Source: Nitrospira sp.
GTDB taxonomy: Bacteria; Nitrospirota; Nitrospiria; Nitrospirales; Nitrospiraceae
Assembly (NCBI GenBank): GCA_022226935.1
Contig: CP092081.1
Span: 1,164,734-1,228,733 of the forward strand
Length of the DNA stretch: 64,000 nt
Direction of reading: 5' to 3'
The position numbers were made by a program, and so were the translations under genes. Position 1 is the first letter of the stretch, and each line of letters starts with the position of its first letter. This document shows positions 46,568 through 54,438 of the stretch, in pieces. The notes under the pieces were generated by a model that saw only the letters and a list, made by a program, of their open reading frames with translations, was not told the origin of the DNA and ran no database searches.

Positions 46568-48229
46568 TCACACCGCCGAGGTCGCGAATCGTTTCCGAAG
46601 ACGATTGCGCAACATCACCGCCGTCAGATTCAATAGCACCACCACCAGAATCAGAATCAGGGTCGTCATGTAGACCATCGGCTTGGCCGCTTCGACATTC
46701 GGCGACTGAAATCCCACGTCATAAATGTGAAAACCCAGGTGCATGAATTTTCGTTCGAGATGGAGAAAGGGCAGATACTCATCCAGCGGGAGCGCCGGAG
46801 CCAACTTCACCACACCCGTGAGCATCAGCGGCGCGACTTCGCCGGCGGCTCTAGCCATGGCGAGAATCAATCCCGTCAAAATTCCGGGTAGCGCGCAGGG
46901 AAGAATGACATGCCGGATGGTCTCGAATTTCGTGGCGCCCAGACCGACTGATCCCTCGCGAAAATCGCGCGGCACTGCCGAGAGGCCTTCCTCGGTTGCG
47001 ACGATCACGACTGGAACCGTCAGTAAGGCCAGCGTCAACGAGGCCCAGAGAATACCGCCAGTGCCGAACGTGGGATTGGGCAACGCTTCAGGAAACAGGA
47101 TCTGGTCGATGCTGCCTCCCAACGCATAGACAAAGAACGCCAAACCGAACACGCCGAACACAATCGAGGGGACCCCTGCCAGATTGTTCACCGCGATTCT
47201 GACCAGACGGACGAGCGGTCCTTGCTTCGCATACTCCCGCAAGTACACCGCCGCCATGACCCCGAAGGGCATCACGGCCATGGTCATCAAAAACACCATC
47301 AGCACTGTGCCGAAAATGGCAGGGAAGATGCCGCCTTCCGTATTGGCCTCTCTGGGTTCGCTCGAAACAAAGAGCCACAGATTCCGCACATAAGCCTCCA
47401 GCTTCTCGAGCCAGTTCATCGCATTCGGCCGACTCACAGCGATGATCTGATCGAGCGACAGGCGCACCGACCGTCCGGTTGACAAAGTGAGGAGCAGCGC
47501 ATCCCGGCTTGCCTCTTTGTGCAACTGCTCCAACGCTTCGCTCTTAGAACGATATTCACGATCAAGTACGACAATTTCATCGACAAGACGCCGATCTGCT
47601 TCCGCAATGGCCGGATCAAGCCCGCCTTTCAACACCAAAGCCTGCCGCGCAAGTCTGGCCTTTTCGATACGATAGTTGATGGACCCGATTTCCTCCCGCT
47701 CAAGATGCTCGATTCGCTGGCGCAGCTGGTTGGCTTGGGCGACAAGTCTCAAGGCGGTTTCCCAGGTGGTTTCCAAGGCGCTTTCGCCGGCGGGCGTTGC
47801 CGCAGCGCCTTCTGCTGCCAAACTGATGCGGCCATAGGCGGGGCCCCATTCACGACGTTCCACGAACGTGAGATCTTCGGGAAAGGTCATCGACGCGATC
47901 TCTGCCTCGTTGATCCACCGGTATTCGGAACCGAATTGATCCCGGTTGCCGACTCGATATCGGAAGCGACGCTGTCCTGTTTGCGACTCGATCGTCATCG
48001 AGTGAGGTATCGTCTCCTCGCTGACGAGTTGTCCGATCACCGTCTCCTGGGTGTTCAACGTCACCTGCTGCAGCGCGCGCGGCCAGAACTGCCCCAGGCC
48101 ATTGATCATGATCAGAACCAGCATCCCGGCCACCATCAATAAGCTGATGGCCACACCAGATGCCGTCATCCAGACGAAGAGCTCCCCACCTCGCCAAAAC
48201 TTCTTCATGCGCGTGGATGGTTTACCCAT
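46568..48229 (-). CDS. pstA: Phosphate ABC transporter permease PstA with large periplasmic insert
   Basis: 553 residues, about 260 longer than E. coli PstA. The first membrane helix (about 18-42) is followed by a soluble region of about 250 residues with a coiled coil (LVAQANQLRQRIEHLEREE, DREYRSKSEALEQLHKE), resembling the DUF3333-containing PstA forms of marine gammaproteobacteria. The permease domain then begins near FPAIFGTVLMVFLMTMAV and has the EAA loop EEGLSAVPRDFREGSVGLGA. I start at ATG 48229, 8 bp inside the end of pstC, because the helix begins shortly after; the frame opens further upstream. It partners the similarly enlarged PstC. Confidence 0.9.
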   Translation of the reverse strand: MGKPSTRMKKFWRGGELFVWMTASGVAISLLMVAGMLVLIMINGLGQFWPRALQQVTLNTQETVIGQLVSEETIPHSMTIESQTGQRRFRYRVGNRDQFGSEYRWINEAEIASMTFPEDLTFVERREWGPAYGRISLAAEGAAATPAGESALETTWETALRLVAQANQLRQRIEHLEREEIGSINYRIEKARLARQALVLKGGLDPAIAEADRRLVDEIVVLDREYRSKSEALEQLHKEASRDALLLTLSTGRSVRLSLDQIIAVSRPNAMNWLEKLEAYVRNLWLFVSSEPREANTEGGIFPAIFGTVLMVFLMTMAVMPFGVMAAVYLREYAKQGPLVRLVRIAVNNLAGVPSIVFGVFGLAFFVYALGGSIDQILFPEALPNPTFGTGGILWASLTLALLTVPVVIVATEEGLSAVPRDFREGSVGLGATKFETIRHVILPCALPGILTGLILAMARAAGEVAPLMLTGVVKLAPALPLDEYLPFLHLERKFMHLGFHIYDVGFQSPNVEAAKPMVYMTTLILILVVVLLNLTAVMLRNRLRKRFATSAV

Positions 48230-50450
48230 GGCTATATTTATCCCGAAGCCGTTGGCGGATGAGTTCGGCCAGCGAATTGATGGCAAAGGTGACAATGAAC
48301 AGGAGGAGAGCCGCCAGGAACAACACCCGGTACAGACTTCCGCCGTGCGGCGCCTCCGGAATTTCGACGGCTATATTGGCCGACAACGTCCGGAACCCGT
48401 TGGCCCAATTCCAGTCCAGAATCGGCGTGTTTCCCGTGGCCATCAACACGATCATGGTTTCGCCGATCGCACGCCCAAAACCGATCATCACGCCCGAAAA
48501 AATTCCCGGGCTGGCCGACAACAACACCAGGTGCAATACGGTTTGCCAACGGGTGGCGCCTAACGCCAGAGACCCGGCGATGTGGGATTTCGGCACGTTG
48601 GAGAGCGCTTCTTCGGCAATGCTGTAGATCACTGGTACGATGGCAAATCCCATCACGATGCCGACCACCAAGGCGTTACGTTGATCATATTGGATACCGA
48701 GCCGATTCGAGAGCCAGGCCTTGATGTTGCCGTCGAACCACCAGACTTCGAACAAAGAATGGGCCCAGAGACAACCGCCGATCCCGAGAGCCAGAATGGG
48801 CATCAACAGCAGCGCTTCATGCCCCGGTGCGAAGTGCCGCTTGATGGATACGGGACAGAGATGCCAGGAGAAGGACGCCACGATGACCAGCATCGGCAAG
48901 ACCAGCACCATGCCGGCAAGCGCCGGAAGCATACGCTCGAGAAGGGGAGCCAGCCAGAGTCCGGCCAGAAAGCCAAGCACCACGGTCGGCAAGGCGGCCA
49001 TGACTTCAATAATCGGTTTAACTTTTGAGCGAAAATCATGATGCATGAACTGGGACGTGCAGATCGCGGCGAGAATGGCGATAGGCACGGCAAGGAACAG
49101 GGCGTAGATCGTTCCTTTCAGGGTTCCGAAGGCCAGCGGAAGCAGGCCCAGCTTCGGTTCCACATCGTCCGACCCGGAAGACGATTGCCAGACATAGGCA
49201 GGCTGATCGTACCCCTCGTACCAGACCTTGCCGAAGAGGGTTTCCAAGGTGACTTCGGGATAGAGGTTCTGGACCTGGTAGAGCGACAGTTGTCCGGCTC
49301 CATCCAGAGCGATCACCGCATCTCCCTTCGGCGCAAATGCGACGGCACGAATAGGAAATTCGCCGATGGCCACGCGCAGCAACGTTTGCGAAGAGGTAGC
49401 ATGGTGCAAGAACACATGTCCCTTCGCATCACCCGTGACAAATCCTTTGACCCGTTGCGACGGAGCAAACGCGGTCACCGGCGCAGCGTGAGAGCGGAAC
49501 GTATGCATTTGGGTGAGCGTCCATCCCGATGGCACGTCGGAACGCCGAACGAGCCCCCACGTTGATACGGATCCGTCGGCCGCCGTGACCACGAGGCTAC
49601 GATCACCGCTGAGAAACCCCAACATGCTCACCTCGGTGTTCGAAGCAGCGACCGCATAGGACGCTCTCACCTCCGGCGGTTGCGTTTCTGACAATCCGAT
49701 GTGGACGACATGCCCGTCGGAAGTACCGACGTACAGATGTTCAAGCGACGCATCCAACGCCAGGGATGTGATCGCGCCGGGCAGTTGAGGCAACTCCGCG
49801 ATCTTCAGATCGGTTCCCGCCGGATCATCAAGAGCAATTCTCGCAATGAGCAGCCGTCCTGCTTTGGTGGCAAAAGCAAGGAGACTGCCCTGGTCGTTGG
49901 AGCGATAGGCCAGACGGACAATGGAGCTATTCGTCACGGGAATGGGTGCGCCGGCTTGGATGTTCGGTCGTTTCCGCCGTTCGCCCTGTTCGGAAAACTC
50001 CGTCGCGGTGCCGATCTTCAACAATAAGATTTCGCCGTCGGCCGTACCCACGGCAAGACGCGCGCTGTGGCCACCACCTGAGGCCATTGCCGTCACGTGC
50101 CTCGCGGTCAGCTGCGCCGGCAGTTCCAACGGAATCGGCCGGCCGGAGGCCAGGTCAAAAAATTGAATCGCACCGGAGGTGAAGACCTGCGCGATTTCCC
50201 GATGTTCGTCCACTGCCACCTGCGCGGGACTTCCGTCGGATAATAAGGCAGGGACACTCAAGCGTTGGCTCAATTTCGCACTCGGCGCCGTGAAGAGCGG
50301 GGTCACCTCGCGAAACAGAAAAAAGAAGATCCCCAGAATACTGACAATAGTCGCCAGCCCGCCCACGGTAATGACGGCGCGGGCAAGCCGGTCGATCAGT
50401 GACCGCAACCGCACAGGCGTGAAAAGGAATCGTAGAGAGTTCGTCTGCAT
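48222..50450 (-). CDS. pstC: Phosphate ABC transporter permease PstC with a seven-bladed propeller-like periplasmic domain
   Basis: 742 residues, more than twice the usual PstC length (about 320). One membrane helix at about 28-50 is followed by about 370 soluble residues with seven similar strand motifs (GAIQFFDL, DGEILLLKI, AGRLLIARI, DGHVVHIGL, DGSVSTWGL, KGHVFLHHA, AGQLSLYQV), the spacing of a beta-propeller. From about residue 450 the permease domain follows: LKGTIYALFLAVPIAILAA, then EAA loop EEALSNVPKSHIAGSLALGA. The start ATG overlaps the pstS stop (TGATG). It forms the channel with PstA. The propeller likely faces the periplasm and could bind PstS or the PstA insert. Confidence 0.92.
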   Translation of the reverse strand: MQTNSLRFLFTPVRLRSLIDRLARAVITVGGLATIVSILGIFFFLFREVTPLFTAPSAKLSQRLSVPALLSDGSPAQVAVDEHREIAQVFTSGAIQFFDLASGRPIPLELPAQLTARHVTAMASGGGHSARLAVGTADGEILLLKIGTATEFSEQGERRKRPNIQAGAPIPVTNSSIVRLAYRSNDQGSLLAFATKAGRLLIARIALDDPAGTDLKIAELPQLPGAITSLALDASLEHLYVGTSDGHVVHIGLSETQPPEVRASYAVAASNTEVSMLGFLSGDRSLVVTAADGSVSTWGLVRRSDVPSGWTLTQMHTFRSHAAPVTAFAPSQRVKGFVTGDAKGHVFLHHATSSQTLLRVAIGEFPIRAVAFAPKGDAVIALDGAGQLSLYQVQNLYPEVTLETLFGKVWYEGYDQPAYVWQSSSGSDDVEPKLGLLPLAFGTLKGTIYALFLAVPIAILAAICTSQFMHHDFRSKVKPIIEVMAALPTVVLGFLAGLWLAPLLERMLPALAGMVLVLPMLVIVASFSWHLCPVSIKRHFAPGHEALLLMPILALGIGGCLWAHSLFEVWWFDGNIKAWLSNRLGIQYDQRNALVVGIVMGFAIVPVIYSIAEEALSNVPKSHIAGSLALGATRWQTVLHLVLLSASPGIFSGVMIGFGRAIGETMIVLMATGNTPILDWNWANGFRTLSANIAVEIPEAPHGGSLYRVLFLAALLLFIVTFAINSLAELIRQRLRDKYSHG

Positions 50451-51460
50451 CAGCGAATCTTGCCGAGTTGTTTCTCAGCCAGTTGCCCGGAGACGGGAAA
50501 GTATCCATCCCTGAGCACGTCGGACTGCCCCTCTTTGCTGTAGACGTACGCCAGAAACTCTTTGACGATCGGGGAGAGGGGTTTACCTGGAGCCTGGTTC
50601 ACATAGATGTAGAGATACCGCCACAGGGGATACGTTCCGTTCTTCGTATTGGCATGCGTCGGCTCAATGAACGGCTGTCCTGCCTTCGCCGCCAGCGGAA
50701 TCATTCTCACTCCCGACGTGCTATATCCGATTCCGCTGTATCCGATGCCGTATCGATCTTCGCTGATGCCCTGCACTACGGAGGCGGATCCCGGCTGCTC
50801 CTTCACCTGATCCTTGAAGTCGCCATTTTTCAGCGCATGTTCCTTGAAGAAGCCATACGTACCGGATGCGGAGTTTCGGCCATAAAGACTGATGGGCGCA
50901 TTGGCCCAATCCCCGTTATGGCCGAGTTGCCCCCACCGAGTCATGTCGGTGGGGTGCCCCTGGCGGCGCGACTTGGAAAACAGGGCATCCACTTCGGCCA
51001 TGGTGAGCCCTGCCACTGGGTTGTCCTTGTTCACGAAAAGCGCCAGCGCATCCACCGCGACCGGGTAGGCCGTGGGGGGGTACCCGAACTTGGCCTCGAA
51101 GGCGTCGATCTCGCTGGACTTCATCGTCCGTGACATGGGTCCCAACTGAGCCGTATTTTCGATCAACGCGGGCGGGGCCGTGCTCGATCCTTTACCTTCC
51201 ACTTGAATTTTCACATTGGGATACTGTTTGCGAAATCCCTCCGCCCACAGGGTGATGAGATTGTTCAACGTATCGGACCCGATGCTGTTGATCGTCCCGG
51301 ACACGCCGCTGACCTTTGCATAGGGCTTGATCTCGGCATCGATGGTAATCGTTTCAGGTGCGGGAGCATCAGCCGGCGCGGCGCTGACCAGACAGGTCGT
51401 CATAAACGGACCCAACACGGTCAGCGTGAGACTCAAACAAATCTGACGTGAGACGACCAT
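50450..51460 (-). CDS. pstS: Phosphate-binding protein PstS (operon copy)
   Basis: 336 residues. A signal peptide (MVVSRQICLSLTLTVLG, cleavage near VSA) exports it. The phosphate-site segments are SIGSDTLNN, QVEGKGSSTAPPALIE and MSRTMKSSEI, then VDALALFVNKDNP and the loop NSASGTYGFFKE with the conserved S-G-T binding residues. GGAGGAAT precedes ATG 51460, which is why I reject the earlier frame opening at 51535. It is the first gene of pstSCAB-phoU-ppx/gppA. A phased TAACG/TTACA/TGATG repeat lies 73 bp upstream (51533-51559), shared with the two other pstS genes. Confidence 0.93.
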   Translation of the reverse strand: MVVSRQICLSLTLTVLGPFMTTCLVSAAPADAPAPETITIDAEIKPYAKVSGVSGTINSIGSDTLNNLITLWAEGFRKQYPNVKIQVEGKGSSTAPPALIENTAQLGPMSRTMKSSEIDAFEAKFGYPPTAYPVAVDALALFVNKDNPVAGLTMAEVDALFSKSRRQGHPTDMTRWGQLGHNGDWANAPISLYGRNSASGTYGFFKEHALKNGDFKDQVKEQPGSASVVQGISEDRYGIGYSGIGYSTSGVRMIPLAAKAGQPFIEPTHANTKNGTYPLWRYLYIYVNQAPGKPLSPIVKEFLAYVYSKEGQSDVLRDGYFPVSGQLAEKQLGKIR

Positions 51461-51532
51461 AGAAAAGATTCCTCCGGTTAAAAAATAATGAACGATTGCA
51501 CCGTCGAGCATAGGGTTGTGGCATTTCCTGGC

Positions 51533-51559
51533 CATCAGTTCTATGTAAACACCACGTTA
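51533..51559 (-). promoter_or_regulatory. Pho-box-like phased direct repeat upstream of operon pstS
   Basis: Reading the minus strand, TAACG (51559-51555), TTACA (51548-51544) and TGATG (51537-51533) are spaced exactly 11 bp apart. PhoB/PhoP regulators bind 7-bp-plus-4 or 5+6 direct repeats in this phase. The same three-unit order occurs upstream of the other two pstS genes. The last unit ends 73 bp before the pstS start. Binding is inferred. Confidence 0.6.
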
Positions 51560-51671
51560 ACTTTCCTTCGGTGCGCTCCCTCCGCAGCGGTCTCCGATCA
51601 CTGGGCAAATTAACAACACCGACAACCGCCGTTGAGGCACCTGCAACAGTGACCCCCTACCATGTCGCGTC

Positions 51672-52364
51672 ATGACCATTTCCATCGTACACATCATTGA
51701 GGACGAACCGCTCCACGCCGCACTTCTTGATCGCGCCTTGCGCCTGGCGGGCCTTGACACCTTGCTGTCCGACGACGGCGCCAACGGATGGCGGGATATT
51801 CAACGCCGCCGACCGACACTCATTCTGCTTGATCTCATGTTGCCAGGACTCAGTGGTCAGGAGATCTGTCGGATGGTGCGCCAAAGCTCCGCAACCCGGC
51901 ATATCCCGATCATTATGCTGACGGCGGTCGGCGGAGAAACCGAACGGATCGCCGGCCTGGATATGGGCGCAGACGATTATGTCGTGAAGCCGTTTAGTCC
52001 AAAAGAGGTCGTCTCGCGCGTGCGGGCCGTTCTTCGCCGAAGCGAAGCATCAGCCGTGGGGCTCGGGCCCATCGTGAATGCGGCTGTCAGGATGCAGGGA
52101 CCTTACGTTGCGGTTCTGTTGGGGGAACGAGAACTCATCCTGTCACGAAAAGAAACGGTGCTGCTCCAGGCGCTACTGGATCGCGAGAACACGCTAGTGG
52201 ATGCAGAGGAATTGATACCGCTTCCGAAAGGGGAGCGGCCTATATTGCCACTCCAAGAGTTGGATCGCGACATCCGTGATCTTCGCCGAAAACTGGAGAA
52301 TGCCGGTGCGGGGTCCGTCGACGTGTTGCCTGGATTTCGCTATCGATTCACGTCGCGCCTCTGA
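51672..52364 (+). CDS. PhoB-like response regulator (receiver plus winged-helix-like domain)
   Basis: 230 residues. A canonical receiver has acidic EDE at 10-12, Asp54 (LILLDLMLPG) and Lys106 (YVVKPFS). The C-terminal half has a helix-turn-helix-like LSRKETVLLQALLDREN and RDIRDLRRKLENAG followed by VDVLPGFRYRFTS, a diverged trans_reg_C domain. It is divergent from pstS across a 212-bp gap that carries the phased repeat, so it may control or be controlled with the pst operon. A histidine kinase partner is not in the window. Confidence 0.85.
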   Translation: MTISIVHIIEDEPLHAALLDRALRLAGLDTLLSDDGANGWRDIQRRRPTLILLDLMLPGLSGQEICRMVRQSSATRHIPIIMLTAVGGETERIAGLDMGADDYVVKPFSPKEVVSRVRAVLRRSEASAVGLGPIVNAAVRMQGPYVAVLLGERELILSRKETVLLQALLDRENTLVDAEELIPLPKGERPILPLQELDRDIRDLRRKLENAGAGSVDVLPGFRYRFTSRL

Positions 52365-52409
52365 CGGCAGCCGTGCGTACACAGGCCAGAATCCCCCTGA
52401 TCGCGGCCC

Positions 52410-52649
52410 TTACCCCATGCAGGACAATGCGGGTTGTCTGGGAGAGACCCGTGCGATTTCGTAGTCAAACCCTCTTCGCAAGAGGATGATCTTCCCATGC
52501 CGGCTCAGCTCATCGATCGTTTTGAAGACCTGATTCCAGCTCAATTCAGGAAGTAAGGCCACCGCCTGCTCCAGCGTGAGGGACTTCCTCACCTGTAATA
52601 ACTCAAGAATCCTAAATTCACTGCTCAGCAATGCAACGTGATGGACCAT
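52410..52649 (-). CDS. Small winged-helix-like protein
   Basis: 79 residues. Composition and pattern (HVALLSSEFRILELLQVRK, SLTLEQAVALLP, WNQVFKTIDELSRHGKIIL followed by a beta hairpin) resemble a single winged-helix DNA-binding domain. GGAGG lies seven bases before ATG 52649, so I prefer it to the frame opening at 52721. Upstream, TAACG/TCACA on the minus strand (52784-52769) are 11 bp apart, hinting at phosphate control. No named family is recognised, so transcription regulation is an inference. Confidence 0.65.
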   Translation of the reverse strand: MVHHVALLSSEFRILELLQVRKSLTLEQAVALLPELSWNQVFKTIDELSRHGKIILLRRGFDYEIARVSPRQPALSCMG

Positions 52650-52757
52650 GACAAAGCCTCCTCGTTGAATGAGTCTCACGCGCAGGAAACGATGGGCCCT
52701 GGAACCGGATGATCGCTGCAACCTGTGCCCTCATCTTGTGGCCCCTCTCTATCCACG

Positions 52758-52784
52758 GACTCAGTTAGTGTGACGATTGCGTTA
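52758..52784 (-). promoter_or_regulatory. Possible two-unit Pho-box-like repeat
   Basis: Minus-strand TAACG (52784-52780) and TCACA (52773-52769) are 11 bp apart; the third position (GAGTC, 52762-52758) does not match. It precedes the small winged-helix gene. Weaker than the pstS arrays. Confidence 0.35.
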
Positions 52785-52806
52785 ACGTGTCACTATGGCG
52801 ACAGGG

Positions 52807-53325
52807 CTAGATTCCTTCCCGGCAGGACCCAGCGCACTTTCCGCCGCCTTCTCCTTGCGCAGGCGAACAGCGCACCGCGACAACTCGTACTGCCCCCAAT
52901 GCCAGAACGATGGCCCCTAACGACAGGAGCTTCGCTTGATCGGCTTCTTTGAACCACAGGGAAATGATTTCCGTCAGCATGACGACCAGAATCGTATCGA
53001 CGATAAACGTCACTTTGACGCGCCCTTCCGAGAAATAGGTCAGCGTCGTCTTGAAGACCTCGACGACCGCGAGAAGGATCAGCGTATCCACAATAATCTG
53101 CCGAAGCCCGACTTCAACCGGTGCATCAAGTAACAGCTTGATATCCAGAAACGTTTTGATGACTCCTCCCGTCAGGGCGATGAGGATCGTCAGAATCAGA
53201 AGACTCAACACGCCTTTGATGCCCTTCATCCAGAGGTCGGTGAGATCCATTGCGATGGCGCGCCCGGCGAAGTCTGCGACACGTGGAACCCGCATCGGGA
53301 AATTGGTGAACGTCATAACCTGCAT
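52807..53325 (-). CDS. PsiE-family membrane protein
   Basis: About 172 residues with four predicted membrane helices: GVLSLLILTILIALTGGVI, IIVDTLILLAVVEVFKT, VTFIVDTILVVMLTEIISLW and LLSLGAIVLALGAVRVVAV. The layout and motifs match the phosphate-starvation-inducible PsiE family. Its function is not established in any organism I know. The start is chosen at ATG 53325 with AAGGAGG closely upstream; ATG 53316 is also possible. Its place in the phosphate block agrees with the family name. The C-terminus is basic and cytoplasmic. Confidence 0.8.
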   Translation of the reverse strand: MQVMTFTNFPMRVPRVADFAGRAIAMDLTDLWMKGIKGVLSLLILTILIALTGGVIKTFLDIKLLLDAPVEVGLRQIIVDTLILLAVVEVFKTTLTYFSEGRVKVTFIVDTILVVMLTEIISLWFKEADQAKLLSLGAIVLALGAVRVVAVRCSPAQGEGGGKCAGSCREGI

Positions 53326-53440
53326 CGTCCTCCTTGTGAATGACAGAATCATGGTTGAGCAACTTGCCCGGTGGGTCCTTTTCGGATCCCGTGGACCACA
53401 ACGGTCATCGCGAATGTACCTCGTGATTGTTCCGTGATAT

Positions 53441-53467
53441 TCACAACGGCATTACAACAGGGTTACG
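53441..53467 (+). promoter_or_regulatory. Phased direct repeat, distal array upstream of the 53.6-kb regulator
   Basis: TCACA (53441), TTACA (53452) and TTACG (53463) are each 11 bp apart on the plus strand, in the gap between the PsiE-like gene and the plus-strand regulator. It resembles the pstS arrays except for the third unit. Confidence 0.5.
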
Positions 53468-53520
53468 TTTTCTCGACTCGAGCGGCCATCCCGGACTATG
53501 CCGAGATCACGATGCGGTAT

Positions 53521-53547
53521 TTACACAGCCGTAACAAGCGGGATACA
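53521..53547 (+). promoter_or_regulatory. Phased direct repeat, proximal array upstream of the 53.6-kb regulator
   Basis: TTACA (53521), TAACA (53532) and ATACA (53543) at exact 11-bp spacing, ending 32 bp before the regulator start. Almost the same sequence recurs at 54341-54356 before the porin gene (TTACACAG...GTAACA). Suggests autoregulation or PhoB control. Confidence 0.55.
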
Positions 53548-53579
53548 GGCAGGCAACTCGGCGCCGCTAGCATCAGGCT

Positions 53580-54290
53580 ATGCAGCAGGCGACGGAACCA
53601 CTACGCCATCAGAGTATCGCGGTGCTTCTTGTGACCAAGGACAAAGAATTTGCCACGATCCTCCACCATCTCTTGCGACCGAACGGATATCAGGTGTCCC
53701 TCGCGCCGACCGCTGAAGTCGCCTTGTCCCTCGCTTCTCGTGCCGCCTTCAAGCTGGCGCTCATCGACCGGCGTCACAACGTCGTGTCTGCGTTGCGGCA
53801 GGACCAGACATTGCGGCACATTCCGATGATTGGGCTTCAACCACAAGGAGAAGCGTGCACGGAAGAACAGATGGTGGAAGAGCTGGCCGCAGGATTTGAC
53901 ATCGTGATCGAGTCTCATCGGCATCGAGAATGGCTGGCGATCATCAAAGCGCTGCTCCGAAGACAGGAATTGCAGGCCGCGCCCCTCAGGGAGTTTCGAG
54001 TCCATGCGCTCTCCATGAACCTCGATCGACACGAGGTCAAAGTCAAAGGCAAATCGATCCAGCTCACGCTCAAGGAGTTCCACATTCTGCGCGCGCTCTT
54101 GCAACACCCGGGACGCGTGCTGACGCGCCAGGAACTGCTCAACCTTGTCTGGGGAGAAGACTACGCGCTCGAGGAACATGCATTAGACGTGCATATCCAC
54201 GCGCTCCGTCAGAAGCTGGAAGACAAGCCCTCAGTGCCACAATGGATTCTCACGGTCAGGGGCGTGGGATACAAATTGTCCGCCGACTGA
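53580..54290 (+). CDS. PhoB-like regulator with degenerate receiver domain
   Basis: 236 residues. The C-terminal half (about 135-236) is a well-kept OmpR/PhoB winged helix: LTLKEFHILRALLQHPGRVL, TRQELLNLVWG, DVHIHALRQKLEDK, WILTVRGVGYKLS. The receiver is unusual. The acidic pair is replaced by Thr19-Lys20, the conserved Lys is replaced by Glu111 (DIVIESHRH) and the conserved Thr/Ser by Gly, although an Asp63 remains (LIDRRHN). It may therefore act without standard phosphorylation. Two phased repeats lie upstream, and a porin gene follows 70 bp downstream. Confidence 0.85.
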   Translation: MQQATEPLRHQSIAVLLVTKDKEFATILHHLLRPNGYQVSLAPTAEVALSLASRAAFKLALIDRRHNVVSALRQDQTLRHIPMIGLQPQGEACTEEQMVEELAAGFDIVIESHRHREWLAIIKALLRRQELQAAPLREFRVHALSMNLDRHEVKVKGKSIQLTLKEFHILRALLQHPGRVLTRQELLNLVWGEDYALEEHALDVHIHALRQKLEDKPSVPQWILTVRGVGYKLSAD

Positions 54291-54340
54291 ACGCCGGCGG
54301 CGCAAAACATCCACCCTGTCGCGAAATCAACGGCATGGTT

Positions 54341-54367
54341 TTACACAGTGGTAACAGGGCTTGAACG
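54341..54367 (+). promoter_or_regulatory. Pho-box-like phased repeat upstream of the porin gene
   Basis: TTACA (54341), TAACA (54352) and GAACG (54363), each 11 bp apart. It ends about 70 bp before the porin ATG. TGTGAT at 54372-54377 could be a -10 element at the distance expected for PhoB-type activation. It partly duplicates the array at 53521. Confidence 0.5.
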
Positions 54368-54438
54368 TGGGTGTGATGCCGACCGCCTACCGTCCGCCCG
54401 CGTTCACGAAATCAACAGACACAAGGAGGATGTTCGTA

